Positions 53,519-63,834 are shown, numbered from the stretch's first letter. The stretch is 64,000 nt of DNA from Bacillota bacterium (GCA_015059305.1 SVAQ01000003.1:1-64000); one strand, 5' to 3'. Translations and numbers: made by a program. The notes: generated by a model not told the origin, from the sequence alone.

Positions 53519-54700
53519 CTAATCTAAATAATATATTTGATAACCACTATATTTTTTTCTACAAGCTGCACCAGTAACTAAAAAACGATTTCCAGAACCT
53601 TTTGTTCCAATTTTTCTTACCGTTCCTTGATGTGCATCAAATATCAATAAATCTGTATCTTTCATAGTCGATCCGGAACGAACGCTTTTTTTCATTCCAA
53701 TAACAGTAACATAATGTCTAGAAGTACCGGCCTTATTTCCATTTACTTGTAAAACAACAGGCTTACCTTGTGTTAATTCGCTATATATAATTTTTAAAAC
53801 TTCTTGTTTATTATCATTATCATAACTAGTAAAATGACTAGCTCGAGTATATTTCATTCCTGTATCAGCAGTACCACTGGTGTTTCCAGTATAAAGGGCA
53901 TAAGCATGAAAATAGGCAAAACTTAAGCAATATCCACTGTACTTGGACGAATTGTATGCTTGATAAATCCCCTTACTTCTCATAGTAGAAACAAATTTTT
54001 TTACGCTGATGCCTGATTCTACTACCATATATTCACTATCATAAGATACTAATTTTCCATTTCCAGGAGATGGATTATATTCACTACCAGGATTATCACC
54101 ATTTGATGGTGAGTCATCTCCAGGCGAACTATTATCTTCAAGTGGAATAATTTCACAATAACCAGATTTATACATTCCGCCTTTATTTTTACACTCTATC
54201 ATTTTATTTACTTCGTCAACTTTTACTTTAGCTTTAGTAATTCTAGCTTGAAAATCTAAAACTGTATCTTCTCTAGCATTAGGTGTTATATTTAAAAGTG
54301 CATTTTGAGCATATTTTAAATTACTTTCTATTGGAGTTCTTTCCAAAGCTCTTACCGCATTTTCAACAGTTTCCAATGACTTAAAATATGATATGTCCTC
54401 TAAATTAGCATTATCATAACACATATTTAGGCGATAAAGTTTATCATTATAATCAGCCAATGATATTAAATTTCCAAAAATTGTAGGAACAAAAAATATA
54501 AATGCTCCTAAAATTAATCTTTTAATGGATTTAAAAGCCACATTTTTAAATTCACCATCATTTAATACTTCGCTAAATATATCTTTCATAATTTTATATA
54601 ACAAAAAAATTGGTACTAAAACAAATATTACTTTCAATACTAATTTTATAATATAAATTGATTGCAAAAGCGCTGGAAGTTCACATATTTCACTATACAT
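53519..54700 (-). CDS. Membrane-anchored protein with papain/C39-like domain
   Basis: A 393-residue protein. The N-terminus has two to three hydrophobic segments (about 10-35, 55-80), reminiscent of small conjugation/pilin-type membrane proteins, then a helical region, a short Cys-containing motif (ECKNKGGMYKSGYCE) and a Pro/Gly/Ser-rich linker (about 190-215). The last ~165 residues look like a papain-fold C39-like domain: Cys in GYCLSFAYFHAY, His in SRHYVTVIGM and Asp in LLIFDAHQG, in the right order for a catalytic triad. The start at 54700 has GATGTGAT upstream; an in-frame ATG at 54715 is also possible. The function is unknown. Confidence 0.65.
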   Translation of the reverse strand: MYSEICELPALLQSIYIIKLVLKVIFVLVPIFLLYKIMKDIFSEVLNDGEFKNVAFKSIKRLILGAFIFFVPTIFGNLISLADYNDKLYRLNMCYDNANLEDISYFKSLETVENAVRALERTPIESNLKYAQNALLNITPNAREDTVLDFQARITKAKVKVDEVNKMIECKNKGGMYKSGYCEIIPLEDNSSPGDDSPSNGDNPGSEYNPSPGNGKLVSYDSEYMVVESGISVKKFVSTMRSKGIYQAYNSSKYSGYCLSFAYFHAYALYTGNTSGTADTGMKYTRASHFTSYDNDNKQEVLKIIYSELTQGKPVVLQVNGNKAGTSRHYVTVIGMKKSVRSGSTMKDTDLLIFDAHQGTVRKIGTKGSGNRFLVTGAACRKKYSGYQIYYLD

Positions 54701-54786
54701 TTTTATCACATCCATAATTATTTTATCAATTATTCTAAATATCTTCCACTTTTTTTACAAAAAAATAATCCACTTTTATATTTTTA

Positions 54787-54795
54787 TGCTATAAT
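54787..54795 (+). promoter_or_regulatory. Extended -10 of typA
   Basis: TGCTATAAT (54787-54795) is an extended -10; no clear -35. GGGTGAT precedes the ATG at 54825. Confidence 0.6.
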
Positions 54796-54824
54796 ACCAA
54801 AAGGAAAAAAACGGGTGATAAAAT

Positions 54825-56633
54825 ATGAAAATTAAAAATGTAGCAATTATTGCACACGTCGACCATGGTAAAACAACTTTAGTAGATGAAATTCTAAAGT
54901 ACACTGGAACATTTAGAGAAAACGAAAATGTTGCAGAACTATCCATGGATTCAAATGACATTGAAAGAGAAAGAGGCATAACAATACTAGCTAAAACTAC
55001 TGCTGTATTTTATAACGATTATCGAATTAATATAGTTGACACTCCAGGCCACGCCGATTTTGGTGGCGAAGTTGAAAGAATTATGAAGATGGTTGATGGT
55101 GTCTTACTAGTAGTAGACGCATATGAAGGTCCTATGCCTCAAACAAAATTTGTATTGAAAAAAGCATTGGAATCTGGATGTAAACCAATTGTTGTAATTA
55201 ATAAGGTTGACAAACCAACTGCTAGAGTTAAACAAGTTGTTGACGAAGTTTTAGAATTATTCTTAGATTTAGGCGCTAATGACGATCAATTAGATTTCAA
55301 AGTTATTTACGCATCAGGTGTAAATGGTACTTCTTCATTAAACGAAGACCCAAGCACTCAAGAAAAAGGATTTAAAGGATTATTAGATTTAATTCTTTCA
55401 GAAATTAAAGATCCTGAAGGCGATCCTGATGCCCAATTCCAATTCCAACCTGCTCTACTAGATTATAATGATTATGTTGGTAGAATCGCGATTGGCAAAG
55501 TATTTAATGGAACTATTAAAACAGGACAAATGGTTAACTGTTTAAGACTAGATGGCACCGAAAAACAATTTAGAGTTCAAAAATTATTTGGTTATTCTGG
55601 ACTTAAAAGATTAGAAATTGAAAGTGCTTCTGTTGGTGATATTATTGCTATTGCTGGATTAGAAGATATTTCTGTTGGTGAAACAATAACTGAAGTTGGA
55701 TCTCATGATCGTCTTCCTGTTTTACATATAGATGAACCGACTTTACAAATGACCTTCGGAGTTAATACATCGCCATTTTCTGGCCAAGACGGAAAAATAC
55801 TAACTTCACGAAAAATTGGCGAAAGATTATTTAAAGAAACACAAAGAGATGTAAGTTTAAAAGTAGAACAAATTGACAGTGAAAACTTTATGGTCCTTGG
55901 CCGTGGTGAACTTCATTTATCTATTTTACTTGAAAATATGCGTCGCGAAGGATTTGAACTTGAAGTTTCTAAACCTAAAGTTATTATTAAAGAAATTAAT
56001 GGTGTCAAATGTGAACCATATGAAGATTTACAAATCGAAATTACTGAAGAATTTATGGGTGGCGTAATCGAGGAATTATCAACTCGTGGGGCTATAATGG
56101 AAAATATGATTCACTTAGATAACAATTTAAGAATCAACTACACTATTCCATCACGTGGTTTAATTGGTTTTTCAACTAATTTTATGACTTTAACTAAAGG
56201 ATATGGAATTATGAATCATACTTTTAAAGATTATCGACCATGTTCTGATATCAATTTAGGAGAAAGAAAACTTGGTGTTCTTGTTTCAAGCGAAACAGGT
56301 AAAGCTACAGCTTATTCTTTAGGTGGTCTTGAAGATCGAGGAATTATGTTCATTGAACCAAACACCGAAGTTTATGAAGGTATGATTGTTGGCGAATGTA
56401 ATAAAGATCTAGACTTAGCCATTAATGTTGTTAAAGGAAAACAATTAACAAATACTAGAGCTGCAGGTTCTGATCATACAGTGGTATTAAAAAGACCAAG
56501 AATAATTACTTTAGAATATGCACTTGATTATATTAATCAAGACGAACTCGTTGAAGTAACACCAAATAACATTCGAATGAGAAAGAAAATTTTAAATACT
56601 GAAGCAAGAAAAAAATATGACTCTAAAAAATAA
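54825..56633 (+). CDS. typA: GTP-binding protein TypA/BipA
   Basis: A 602-residue translational GTPase: [15 protein letters not shown] (G1), the [14 protein letters not shown] switch 1, [16 protein letters not shown] (G3) and NKVDKP (G4), then domains II-V and the C-terminal domain with [16 protein letters not shown]. It binds 70S ribosomes and assists 50S assembly and growth under stress or cold. Confidence 0.98.
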   Translation: MKIKNVAIIAHVDHGKTTLVDEILKYTGTFRENENVAELSMDSNDIERERGITILAKTTAVFYNDYRINIVDTPGHADFGGEVERIMKMVDGVLLVVDAYEGPMPQTKFVLKKALESGCKPIVVINKVDKPTARVKQVVDEVLELFLDLGANDDQLDFKVIYASGVNGTSSLNEDPSTQEKGFKGLLDLILSEIKDPEGDPDAQFQFQPALLDYNDYVGRIAIGKVFNGTIKTGQMVNCLRLDGTEKQFRVQKLFGYSGLKRLEIESASVGDIIAIAGLEDISVGETITEVGSHDRLPVLHIDEPTLQMTFGVNTSPFSGQDGKILTSRKIGERLFKETQRDVSLKVEQIDSENFMVLGRGELHLSILLENMRREGFELEVSKPKVIIKEINGVKCEPYEDLQIEITEEFMGGVIEELSTRGAIMENMIHLDNNLRINYTIPSRGLIGFSTNFMTLTKGYGIMNHTFKDYRPCSDINLGERKLGVLVSSETGKATAYSLGGLEDRGIMFIEPNTEVYEGMIVGECNKDLDLAINVVKGKQLTNTRAAGSDHTVVLKRPRIITLEYALDYINQDELVEVTPNNIRMRKKILNTEARKKYDSKK

Positions 56634-56648
56634 AAGTCATATTTTTTT
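56613..56648. terminator. Bidirectional terminator between typA and ABC exporter genes
   Basis: Arms AAATATGACT (56613-56622) and AGTCATATTT (56635-56644) with a 12-base loop, A run and T run outside. It overlaps the typA stop and follows the ABC gene on the other strand. Confidence 0.82.
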
Positions 56649-56652
56649 TATT

Positions 56653-58554
56653 TTAATCAAGCTCTATACTTCCAGTGTAAAGACCATAGTAAGTGCCTTT
56701 TAATTCAAGCAATTCTTCGTGGCTACCTCTTTCAATAATTTTACCATTTTCTAATACCATAATTGCTTTGGCATTTTGAATAGTAGAAAGGCGATGAGCA
56801 ATTACAAATACAGTCCTTCCTTGCATTAATTTGTCCATCCCATCTTGAACAATTTTTTCTGTTCTAGTATCGATTGACGAGGTTGCTTCATCTAAAATCA
56901 TTACCGGTGGATTTAAAAGCGCACAACGAGCAATAGATAATAATTGTCTTTGACCTTGTGATAGATTGGCACCGTTTCCAGTTAACATAGTTTTATAACC
57001 ATCAGGTAAATTACGAATGAACGAATCTGCATTAGCTAATTTAGCAGCTTCAATACATTCTTTATCTGATGCTTTTGTATTACCATATCTAATATTATCT
57101 AAAATTGTTCCAGTAAATAAGTTTGTGTCTTGTAACACCATTCCAAAAGATTTTCTTAAATAGCTTTTATTAATCTCTTTGATATCAATACCATCATAAG
57201 TAATTGAACCTTCATTGACATCATAAAAAGCATTAATTAAATTCATAATAGTGGTTTTACCTGCTCCGGTTGAACCCACAAAAGCAATTTTTTGACCAGG
57301 TTTTGCATATAAAGAAATATTATGTAGTATTTCTTTATCTTTATTGTATCCAAAAGAAACATTATTAAATCTAACATCACCCTTTAATTCAATTAATGTG
57401 CCATCATCTTTTTTCCATGCCCAATAACCAGTTTGTTCTTTACTTTCTACAAGGCCTTTTTGATTTTTCTTAACATTAACAAGAACTGTTGTACCATTAT
57501 TTTCTTCGGGCTTTTCATCCATTAATTCAAATATTCTCGTTGCACCAGATAACGCCATAATAATGAAATTTATTTGTTGACTAATCCTAGATATTGGATG
57601 AGTAAAGTTTTTAGTCATTGTCAAAAAGGCAGCAATTGTACCTAAAGTTAATGTACTTCCCATAGGTGTAAATATTGCTAAAACTCCACCACAAATAGCA
57701 ACAATAACATATGTGATATTACCTAAATTAGCCATCATTGGCATCATCATATTGGCATAAACATTTGCCTTCGTACTATTTTTACATAATTCATTGTTTA
57801 TTTTATCAAAACTTTCTTTAGCCTTATCTTCATGCGTAAATACTTTAATAACTTTTTGGCCATCAATCATTTCTTCAATATAACCATTTACTTTACCAAT
57901 ACTTTCTTGTTGAGCAATGAAATATTTACCACTGATTTTGGCCACTTTTGAAGATATAAATAACATTAAGAAAATACATAATACTACTATAAGTGTTAAT
58001 AACCAATTTAAATATATCATAGATATAAAGACTGCAGTTAATGTAATAAGCGCCGCAACAACATTTGGTATACTTTGTGATATCATCTGTCTTAATACAT
58101 CTGTATCATTAGTATAATGGCTCATTATATCCCCATGAGAATTGGTATCAAAATATCTAATTGGTAATTTTTCCATTTTTTCAAACATTTCATCACGAAT
58201 GTCTTTTAGTACCCCTTGAGATACATTAACCATCAATCGATTATATAAATACATCGAAATGGTTCCTACAACAAAAACTCCTGCTAAGCGAACTATTGCG
58301 TTAATTAAAGGAATAAAATTTTTATCAACACTATTTATAAGTGGAGTAATATAATCATCAATTAATTCTTTTAAAAATAATTGACTATATACATCTGCAA
58401 AAGATGAAAGTAATATACATATACCGACAATAAAAATAACTAACTTATGTTTTCTAAATACATATCCTAAAAGCCTTTTAATAGTTTTAGGGCTTATAGT
58501 TTTTTTTCTAATTCCCTGTGCCATTTTCATGTTAGCATTACCCATTCTTGCCAT
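56653..58554 (-). CDS. Type IV ABC exporter half, canonical ATPase site partner
   Basis: A 633-residue fused TMD-NBD exporter. Six membrane segments in residues 30-330, an insert (about 350-375) before the NBD, then Walker A GSTGAGKTTIMN, signature NLSQGQRQLLSIAR, Walker B MILDEATSSID and H-loop IAHRLS: all catalytic residues present. With the upstream gene it forms a heterodimer (MdlAB/BmrCD/TM287-288 type) for drugs, lipids or peptides. GGAGTG is before the ATG, and the start overlaps the partner gene's stop by one base. Confidence 0.93.
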   Translation of the reverse strand: MARMGNANMKMAQGIRKKTISPKTIKRLLGYVFRKHKLVIFIVGICILLSSFADVYSQLFLKELIDDYITPLINSVDKNFIPLINAIVRLAGVFVVGTISMYLYNRLMVNVSQGVLKDIRDEMFEKMEKLPIRYFDTNSHGDIMSHYTNDTDVLRQMISQSIPNVVAALITLTAVFISMIYLNWLLTLIVVLCIFLMLFISSKVAKISGKYFIAQQESIGKVNGYIEEMIDGQKVIKVFTHEDKAKESFDKINNELCKNSTKANVYANMMMPMMANLGNITYVIVAICGGVLAIFTPMGSTLTLGTIAAFLTMTKNFTHPISRISQQINFIIMALSGATRIFELMDEKPEENNGTTVLVNVKKNQKGLVESKEQTGYWAWKKDDGTLIELKGDVRFNNVSFGYNKDKEILHNISLYAKPGQKIAFVGSTGAGKTTIMNLINAFYDVNEGSITYDGIDIKEINKSYLRKSFGMVLQDTNLFTGTILDNIRYGNTKASDKECIEAAKLANADSFIRNLPDGYKTMLTGNGANLSQGQRQLLSIARCALLNPPVMILDEATSSIDTRTEKIVQDGMDKLMQGRTVFVIAHRLSTIQNAKAIMVLENGKIIERGSHEELLELKGTYYGLYTGSIELD

Positions 58555-60278
58555 TATTTCACTCCTTTCTTTTGCGAATTATAAATTTCTTTATAAATCT
58601 TCGATGTTTTCAATAATTTTTGAGGAGTATCAAAATCTAAAATACGACCTTCATCCATAATGATAACTTTATCGGCATCTTCTACTGAAGCGATACGTTG
58701 AGCAATAATTATTTTTGTTACATTTGGCATCCATTTTTGTAATCCTTCACGAATCTTAGCATCGGTTACTGTATCACATGCACTAGTTGAATCATCAAAA
58801 ATAATAATTTTCGGATTTTTTAAAAGTGCTCTTGCAATACATAATCTTTGTTTTTGTCCACCCGATACATTTGTTGCTCCCTGCTCAATATAATAATCTA
58901 ACCCACCAGGAAGTTTTGCAATAAATTCTGACGCTTGAGCAATATCACAAGCTTTATCAATTTCTTCATCTGTAGCATGTTCATTTCCCCAAAGAAGATT
59001 ATCTTTAATAGTTCCTGAAAATAACACATTTTTTTGCAAAACCATTGATACTTCGTTTCGGAGCGTTTCTAAATCATACTCTTTAACATTTTTTCCCCCA
59101 ACAAGGACTTCACCCACGGTTGTATCGTATAAACGAGGAATAAGATTTACTAAAGTAGATTTACTAGATCCAGTTGAACCAATTATACCTATCGTTTGAC
59201 CAGATTCAATTTTTAAATTAACATCCTTTAAACTTAATTTTTTAACATTTCCTACATAAGAAAAATCGACATCTTTGAATTCTATAGATCCATCTTTTAC
59301 TTTATTAATGCCTGCTTTGGGACTTTGTAAATCACTTTTTTCGTCTAATAATTCTACAACTCTTTTCATTGATGGTAACGAAATAATCATCATTACATAA
59401 ATCATTGATAACATCATTAAACTTGATAAAATACTCATAGAATAAGTAAATAATGAAGCCAATTCACCAGTTGTCATCGTACCTGCTACAATTGCCTTAG
59501 CCCCTAAAAATGATACTAATATGATAGCAGTATATATTGCAATATCCATTAAAGCACTATTTGAGCAAACCATCTTTTCTGCTTTAGTAAATAGATTATA
59601 AATTTTTTCAGAAACTTTTGAAAACTTGTTAATTTCTGTTTTTTCCTGAACGTATGACTTAACCACGCGAATTGCATTAACATTTTCTTTAACCACATTA
59701 TTTATTTCATCATAAGTTTTGAATACTTTTTCAAAATATGGATGAGCTATTTTAGCAATTAAAATCAAAAACCCAAATAATATTGGCACAATAATCAAAA
59801 ATATTAAAGAGATTTTACTGTTAATTGTAAATGCCATAATTAATGAAAACAAAAACATTAAAGGCGCTCTTACTGCCATTCTAATAGACATTTGATATGA
59901 ATTTTGAACATTAGAAATATCTGTCGTTAATCTTGTAATAATACTTGATGTTGAATATTTGTCGATATTTTTAAAAGAATACTCTTGCACTTTATAATAT
60001 ACGTCATGACGTAAATTTTTAGCAAATCCATTTGAAGAAATTGAAGCAAATCTAGCTGATAACATACCAAATATCAACGAGAAAATAGCACACACAATTA
60101 AGCAGATTCCATAATAAAGAATGCTGTTCATATCACCTAGTTCAATTCCTTTATCAAGCAATTTAGCCATAAAGAAAGGAATTAGAACTTCCATTAATAC
60201 TTCTCCTAACATAAATAGAGGGGTTAATAATGAAGTTTTCTTATATTCTCTAACTGACTTTAATAATTTTTTTATCAT
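58554..60278 (-). CDS. Type IV ABC exporter half with degenerate ATPase site
   Basis: A 574-residue TMD-NBD half-transporter. Walker A is GSTGSSKST (Gly to Ser in the usual GxGKST), Walker B is IIIFDDSTSACD with Asp in place of the catalytic Glu, and the H-loop reads IAQRIA with Gln in place of His. The signature NVSGGQKQRLCIAR is intact. This is the pattern of the subunit with the degenerate site in heterodimeric exporters, whose partner is the next gene. Confidence 0.93.
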   Translation of the reverse strand: MIKKLLKSVREYKKTSLLTPLFMLGEVLMEVLIPFFMAKLLDKGIELGDMNSILYYGICLIVCAIFSLIFGMLSARFASISSNGFAKNLRHDVYYKVQEYSFKNIDKYSTSSIITRLTTDISNVQNSYQMSIRMAVRAPLMFLFSLIMAFTINSKISLIFLIIVPILFGFLILIAKIAHPYFEKVFKTYDEINNVVKENVNAIRVVKSYVQEKTEINKFSKVSEKIYNLFTKAEKMVCSNSALMDIAIYTAIILVSFLGAKAIVAGTMTTGELASLFTYSMSILSSLMMLSMIYVMMIISLPSMKRVVELLDEKSDLQSPKAGINKVKDGSIEFKDVDFSYVGNVKKLSLKDVNLKIESGQTIGIIGSTGSSKSTLVNLIPRLYDTTVGEVLVGGKNVKEYDLETLRNEVSMVLQKNVLFSGTIKDNLLWGNEHATDEEIDKACDIAQASEFIAKLPGGLDYYIEQGATNVSGGQKQRLCIARALLKNPKIIIFDDSTSACDTVTDAKIREGLQKWMPNVTKIIIAQRIASVEDADKVIIMDEGRILDFDTPQKLLKTSKIYKEIYNSQKKGVK

Positions 60279-60353
60279 AAAAACACTCCTTTATTTCTTT
60301 TTAGCATAATCCATTATATGACAAACTCTTTATTTTTTCAATGAAATTCCCAT

Positions 60354-60376
60354 AAAAAAAGCAGGAAGTTTCCTGC
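60354..60376 (-). terminator. Terminator of the small membrane protein gene
   Basis: Arms GCAGGAA and TTCCTGC (60361-60376) around GT; on the minus strand a run of seven Ts. It starts one base after the stop at 60378. Confidence 0.88.
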
Positions 60377-60377
60377 C

Positions 60378-60887
60378 TTATAAGACTACAAATTCATAAT
60401 CTAAATTAGTATTTGTTTGCAAATCTGAATTCCACATACTAATAACATATTTTTGTGACGATGCAACAATACTATCAGAATCAATTACATAATAGTAACT
60501 TTCAGCATCTTCATAAAAATGATAATTATTTAAATAATCAACATTATAATTCACATTAATTTTTATATTTGTTAAATCTGTTTGATTATTCTTTTTAACT
60601 TTTAATATTAATGAATAATTATCTAGCGTATTTGAATCATTATAAACAAGGATGTCTTGTGTTTCGCACTTTCTTAAAGCTTCCTCATCACTATATACAC
60701 CAAGTTCAGTACTTACTTTATTTAAAAACTCATATTTAATATAATTATAATTTGCAAAATTTTTAGCAGTCATCGCAGAAGCAGACAAACCAAAATTCAA
60801 CCATATTGGAACAGATAAAATAACAAGCAAAACTGTAATTACAATGTCTTTATACAATTTTCTTTCTAAATTAATAATATTTTTCAC
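60378..60887 (-). CDS. Small membrane-anchored hypothetical protein
   Basis: Not recognised. The 169-residue protein has a cytoplasmic start (MKNIINLERKLYKD), a signal anchor (about 15-37, IVITVLLVILSVPIWLNFGL) and an extracytoplasmic part of about 130 residues with alternating strand pattern. GTG start with GGGGG 5 bases upstream. It forms its own unit between the ABC exporter and tRNA-Glu. Confidence 0.6.
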   Translation of the reverse strand: MKNIINLERKLYKDIVITVLLVILSVPIWLNFGLSASAMTAKNFANYNYIKYEFLNKVSTELGVYSDEEALRKCETQDILVYNDSNTLDNYSLILKVKKNNQTDLTNIKINVNYNVDYLNNYHFYEDAESYYYVIDSDSIVASSQKYVISMWNSDLQTNTNLDYEFVVL

Positions 60888-60954
60888 CTTAACCCCCGTT
60901 AATTGCTACAATTATACCACAAATCCCAAGAAATGTCAAAAAGTGTAAAACATT

Positions 60955-60984
60955 TAAAAAAGTCTACTATAAAAGCAGACTTTT
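60955..60984 (-). terminator. Terminator of tRNA-Glu
   Basis: Arms AAAAGTCT (60958-60965) and AGACTTTT (60977-60984); the minus-strand T run continues to 60955. It lies 9 bases past the tRNA 3' end. Confidence 0.82.
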
Positions 60985-60992
60985 AATACTTT

Positions 60993-61069
60993 TGGTAACC
61001 CGTACGGGGTTCGAACCCGTGAATGCCACCTTGAGAAAGTGGTGTGTTAGGCCGCTTCACCAACGGGCT
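60993..61069 (-). tRNA. tRNA-Glu (CTC)
   Basis: Minus-strand cloverleaf with acceptor AGCCCGT/ACGGGTT, anticodon stem CCACT/GGTGG and loop TTCTCAA, giving anticodon CTC. The body closely follows the usual tRNA-Glu pattern (GGTGAAGCGG, T-loop TTCGAAC). CCA is encoded. A separate Glu(CTC) gene is unusual for such an AT-rich genome, which normally relies on Glu(TTC). Confidence 0.9.
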
Positions 61070-61112
61070 AGGCCATAATTAAAATATCATATTAAATATA
61101 TTTTGTCTATGA

Positions 61113-62270
61113 CTATATAACAAATTTTCCGTTTTTCATTATAAGAATTTCCTGATCACCTTTTATACCTGTAACGTTAAGATCATCAGTTCCAAACATA
61201 AAATCCACATGAATGTCCGAATAATTAATTTTTTGTTTTTTTAATTCACTCTTACTTCCTTGGCCAAACCCTCTTCCTAAAGCTAAATGACACGATGCAT
61301 TTTCATCAAGTAATGTTGTTTTAAATACTAAATTTGTTTTACTAATTGGGCTATCAATTTCCACTAAAGCTACTTCGCCTAAATAACAAGAACCACTATC
61401 ATAATTAATAATACTTTCTAAAATCTTTTTGCCTTTTTTAGCACCAAAATTTATAACTTTACCATTTTTAAATTCTAAATAAAAATCTTCAATAGTAGCA
61501 TCGTTATGATATAAAGGCTTTGAACTATATACAATTCCTTCAGCAGACTTATAATCTGGACTAGTAAAAATTTCATAGCTAGGCAAATTAACTAAAACGT
61601 TTGCATTTCCAACACCTTCAAATTCATAATTTTTTCTTAAACCAATTTTAAGATTAGTTCCTTTTTTATTTTCAAACACTAAATATTCAAGTTTTAGTTT
61701 ATTAATATTTTTTATTAGCCTATCACTTTTTTCAATTTCTTTTTCCCAGTTAACATTAGCATTTTTATTCACTAAGCATATATTGTATAAAATATCCTCC
61801 AAGTTATCTATTCCTAAGGATCTTTCCCAGTGAATATTATATACCGGGACAATTGTCCAAGAAATTTTATAACTTGTCTCTTGTTCTACAAAATACTTTT
61901 TTGTCGAACTTTTTATTTTCGCAACATAAGCTAATTTTTCTTCGTCTATATCATTCATTAAACCTGGTACTGGACTAGCAAGAAAAATAAATGCAGCTTT
62001 TTTTCTTGCATATTCGTCATATATACTACAATCAAAATATTTAGATTCCTCAATTTCCTTTAAAGTAAACTTAGATAATAATTCATGTTCATAAAATGGA
62101 TCTAAACATTCTAAATAAATATCATTAATACCTCTTCCTTCTAGCTTCTTTAATAGCTTATTAACAAAAGTCTTATTATATATGTTATAAGAAATAAATA
62201 AACTTTTACTCTTTTCAAAAGAAACACATTTATCTAAAATCAATTCAATATATTGATCTTCTTTTTTCAT
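61113..62270 (-). CDS. M29 family aminopeptidase (AmpS/PepS-like)
   Basis: A 385-residue metallopeptidase. The C-terminal catalytic domain has the M29 ligands: Glu in SAEGIVYSSKP, Glu in GEVALVEIDSPI, His in CHLALGRGF and the HVDFMFG and DDLNVTG segments (His and Asp). The N-terminal domain (1-190) shapes the closed cavity. It removes N-terminal amino acids from peptides in the cytosol. AAAGGATG lies before the ATG. Confidence 0.92.
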   Translation of the reverse strand: MKKEDQYIELILDKCVSFEKSKSLFISYNIYNKTFVNKLLKKLEGRGINDIYLECLDPFYEHELLSKFTLKEIEESKYFDCSIYDEYARKKAAFIFLASPVPGLMNDIDEEKLAYVAKIKSSTKKYFVEQETSYKISWTIVPVYNIHWERSLGIDNLEDILYNICLVNKNANVNWEKEIEKSDRLIKNINKLKLEYLVFENKKGTNLKIGLRKNYEFEGVGNANVLVNLPSYEIFTSPDYKSAEGIVYSSKPLYHNDATIEDFYLEFKNGKVINFGAKKGKKILESIINYDSGSCYLGEVALVEIDSPISKTNLVFKTTLLDENASCHLALGRGFGQGSKSELKKQKINYSDIHVDFMFGTDDLNVTGIKGDQEILIMKNGKFVI

Positions 62271-62323
62271 AACTATATCATCCTTTCATAATACTAGTAT
62301 ACCATATATTAATTTATTCAATT

Positions 62324-62349
62324 CAAAAAAAAGCCCGAATTAACGGACT
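62324..62349 (-). terminator. Terminator of the cohesin-like gene
   Basis: Arms AGCCCG (62332-62337) and CGGACT (62344-62349) with one G-T pair; a minus-strand run of eight Ts follows. It touches the stop codon. Confidence 0.75.
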
Positions 62350-63823
62350 ATTTCTTCCTTTTTTTCTTTTTTTTGTTATCTTCGAAAATATCATAAACTT
62401 CTTCCGAAGATGAATTATCAACAATTTCATTAGGATCTTCATTTTTGATTTCTTGTTTAACTTTTACTTTTTTATTTTTTATTTCTAATTCTTTAGTTTG
62501 CTCTAAAATCTTATCTTTTTCTTTAGAACTATTATTCTTCTGGCTTTTAACTTTCTTTTTCTTTCTTTTTGACATTGCTACAATCCCAATTAAAGCTAAT
62601 ACTGTTGAAGCTACAAAAGCTAAAGTAGAATAAGTAAGCATTGTATTTTTTTCTTCTAAAAGTTTAATATATTCTTCATCATATTTTATTAGAGTATTAT
62701 CCTTTTTATCATATAAGTATAAGCCTTCTTCTTTAGTCTCTACATTCAAACCATATATGATATTAAATCTCGAATCATTTGATAATGCCAAAGCTTCAAT
62801 ATCTGCGTCTTGCACTTTAATATACACTTTTTTATATTCTTTAATTATTTCCTTCATTGGCATAGGATAAATAGTAATATTCCCAAAATTTAGTTCTACA
62901 TATTTTTCATATTGATCATTTTCATAGATATATAAAGCAATATCACCATTTTCATCTTTTAATCCTACTAAAGTAAATTCCGTTACCTCACTATAAAACG
63001 CTGGAATTTCAAACTCATTTATTACAATTGTCTTTTCAACATAGCTTTCTGGTTTAATTAAATTACTACCAAGTTTTACTACAGTATATTTGTGTCCATC
63101 TACTTCAACATTAATTGGATCTTTATCAATCACATCAACATTAAGCTTATATGTCTTTTCGCTACCATTTTGGGCAATTATAATTATATCAAAAACATTA
63201 TTACCAGCTGATACTTCAACTTCCCCTGCACCACTTATCGTTGCCGTTTTATCTTCTGCTACAGCTATTATCTTGATTTTCGTTTCATCTTCATTTACTT
63301 GGACTCTATATTCTAAAGTATCTTTATTAAATTCTGGAGTTATTTCATAACCATCTACATTTAATGAATACAAATTATTGTTAGCAGACAAACTTGCTTG
63401 ATATTCAGAATATGTTAAAGTCTTAACCACTTTAGAACCATTATTAACACTCAATATGCTCTCATCATCCCAAGCAACAGCCATTGAAGAATCAATATAG
63501 AATTTAGCATTACCACTTTTTAAAGCTCTAAATACATATTTGTATTGAACTGATTTTGTATTTCCGTTACTAGCATATGAAGCATAATGTAACGCTACAT
63601 CAGAACTTATTAATTTAAAAACTGAACTATCATAATTTAGAGTATATTCCCATGAACCTAACGCCGCAGAAGATGATATTGTTACATAAACAGTAACATC
63701 TTTTCCTACTATAACTTGATTAGAACTACTACTAACTGCCATGGTTGCACTAGCAGCATTAACCGTTGAAATACACATAAGCGAAACAATAATAGTTAAT
63801 AAACTTCCTAATATTTTCTTCAT
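62348..63823 (-). CDS. Membrane-anchored cohesin-like surface protein
   Basis: A 491-residue protein. Signal peptide (1-23, ending VNA-A), then a cohesin-like domain (about 25-145: VIVGKDVTVYVTISSSAALGSWEYTLNYDSSVFKLIS pattern cut here to its key parts VGKDV and LNYDSSVFKL), a cadherin-like beta-sandwich domain (about 150-235: NLYSLNVDGYEITPEF, SEKTYKLNV), a further domain (240-390), one membrane segment (about 393-415) and a Lys/Glu-rich cytoplasmic tail of about 75 residues. It would face outward and bind a dockerin partner. The gene directly upstream ends in a dockerin, 11 bases away, with GGAGGAG between. Confidence 0.8.
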   Translation of the reverse strand: MKKILGSLLTIIVSLMCISTVNAASATMAVSSSSNQVIVGKDVTVYVTISSSAALGSWEYTLNYDSSVFKLISSDVALHYASYASNGNTKSVQYKYVFRALKSGNAKFYIDSSMAVAWDDESILSVNNGSKVVKTLTYSEYQASLSANNNLYSLNVDGYEITPEFNKDTLEYRVQVNEDETKIKIIAVAEDKTATISGAGEVEVSAGNNVFDIIIIAQNGSEKTYKLNVDVIDKDPINVEVDGHKYTVVKLGSNLIKPESYVEKTIVINEFEIPAFYSEVTEFTLVGLKDENGDIALYIYENDQYEKYVELNFGNITIYPMPMKEIIKEYKKVYIKVQDADIEALALSNDSRFNIIYGLNVETKEEGLYLYDKKDNTLIKYDEEYIKLLEEKNTMLTYSTLAFVASTVLALIGIVAMSKRKKKKVKSQKNNSSKEKDKILEQTKELEIKNKKVKVKQEIKNEDPNEIVDNSSSEEVYDIFEDNKKKKKRKK

Positions 63824-63834
63824 TTCTCTCCTCC

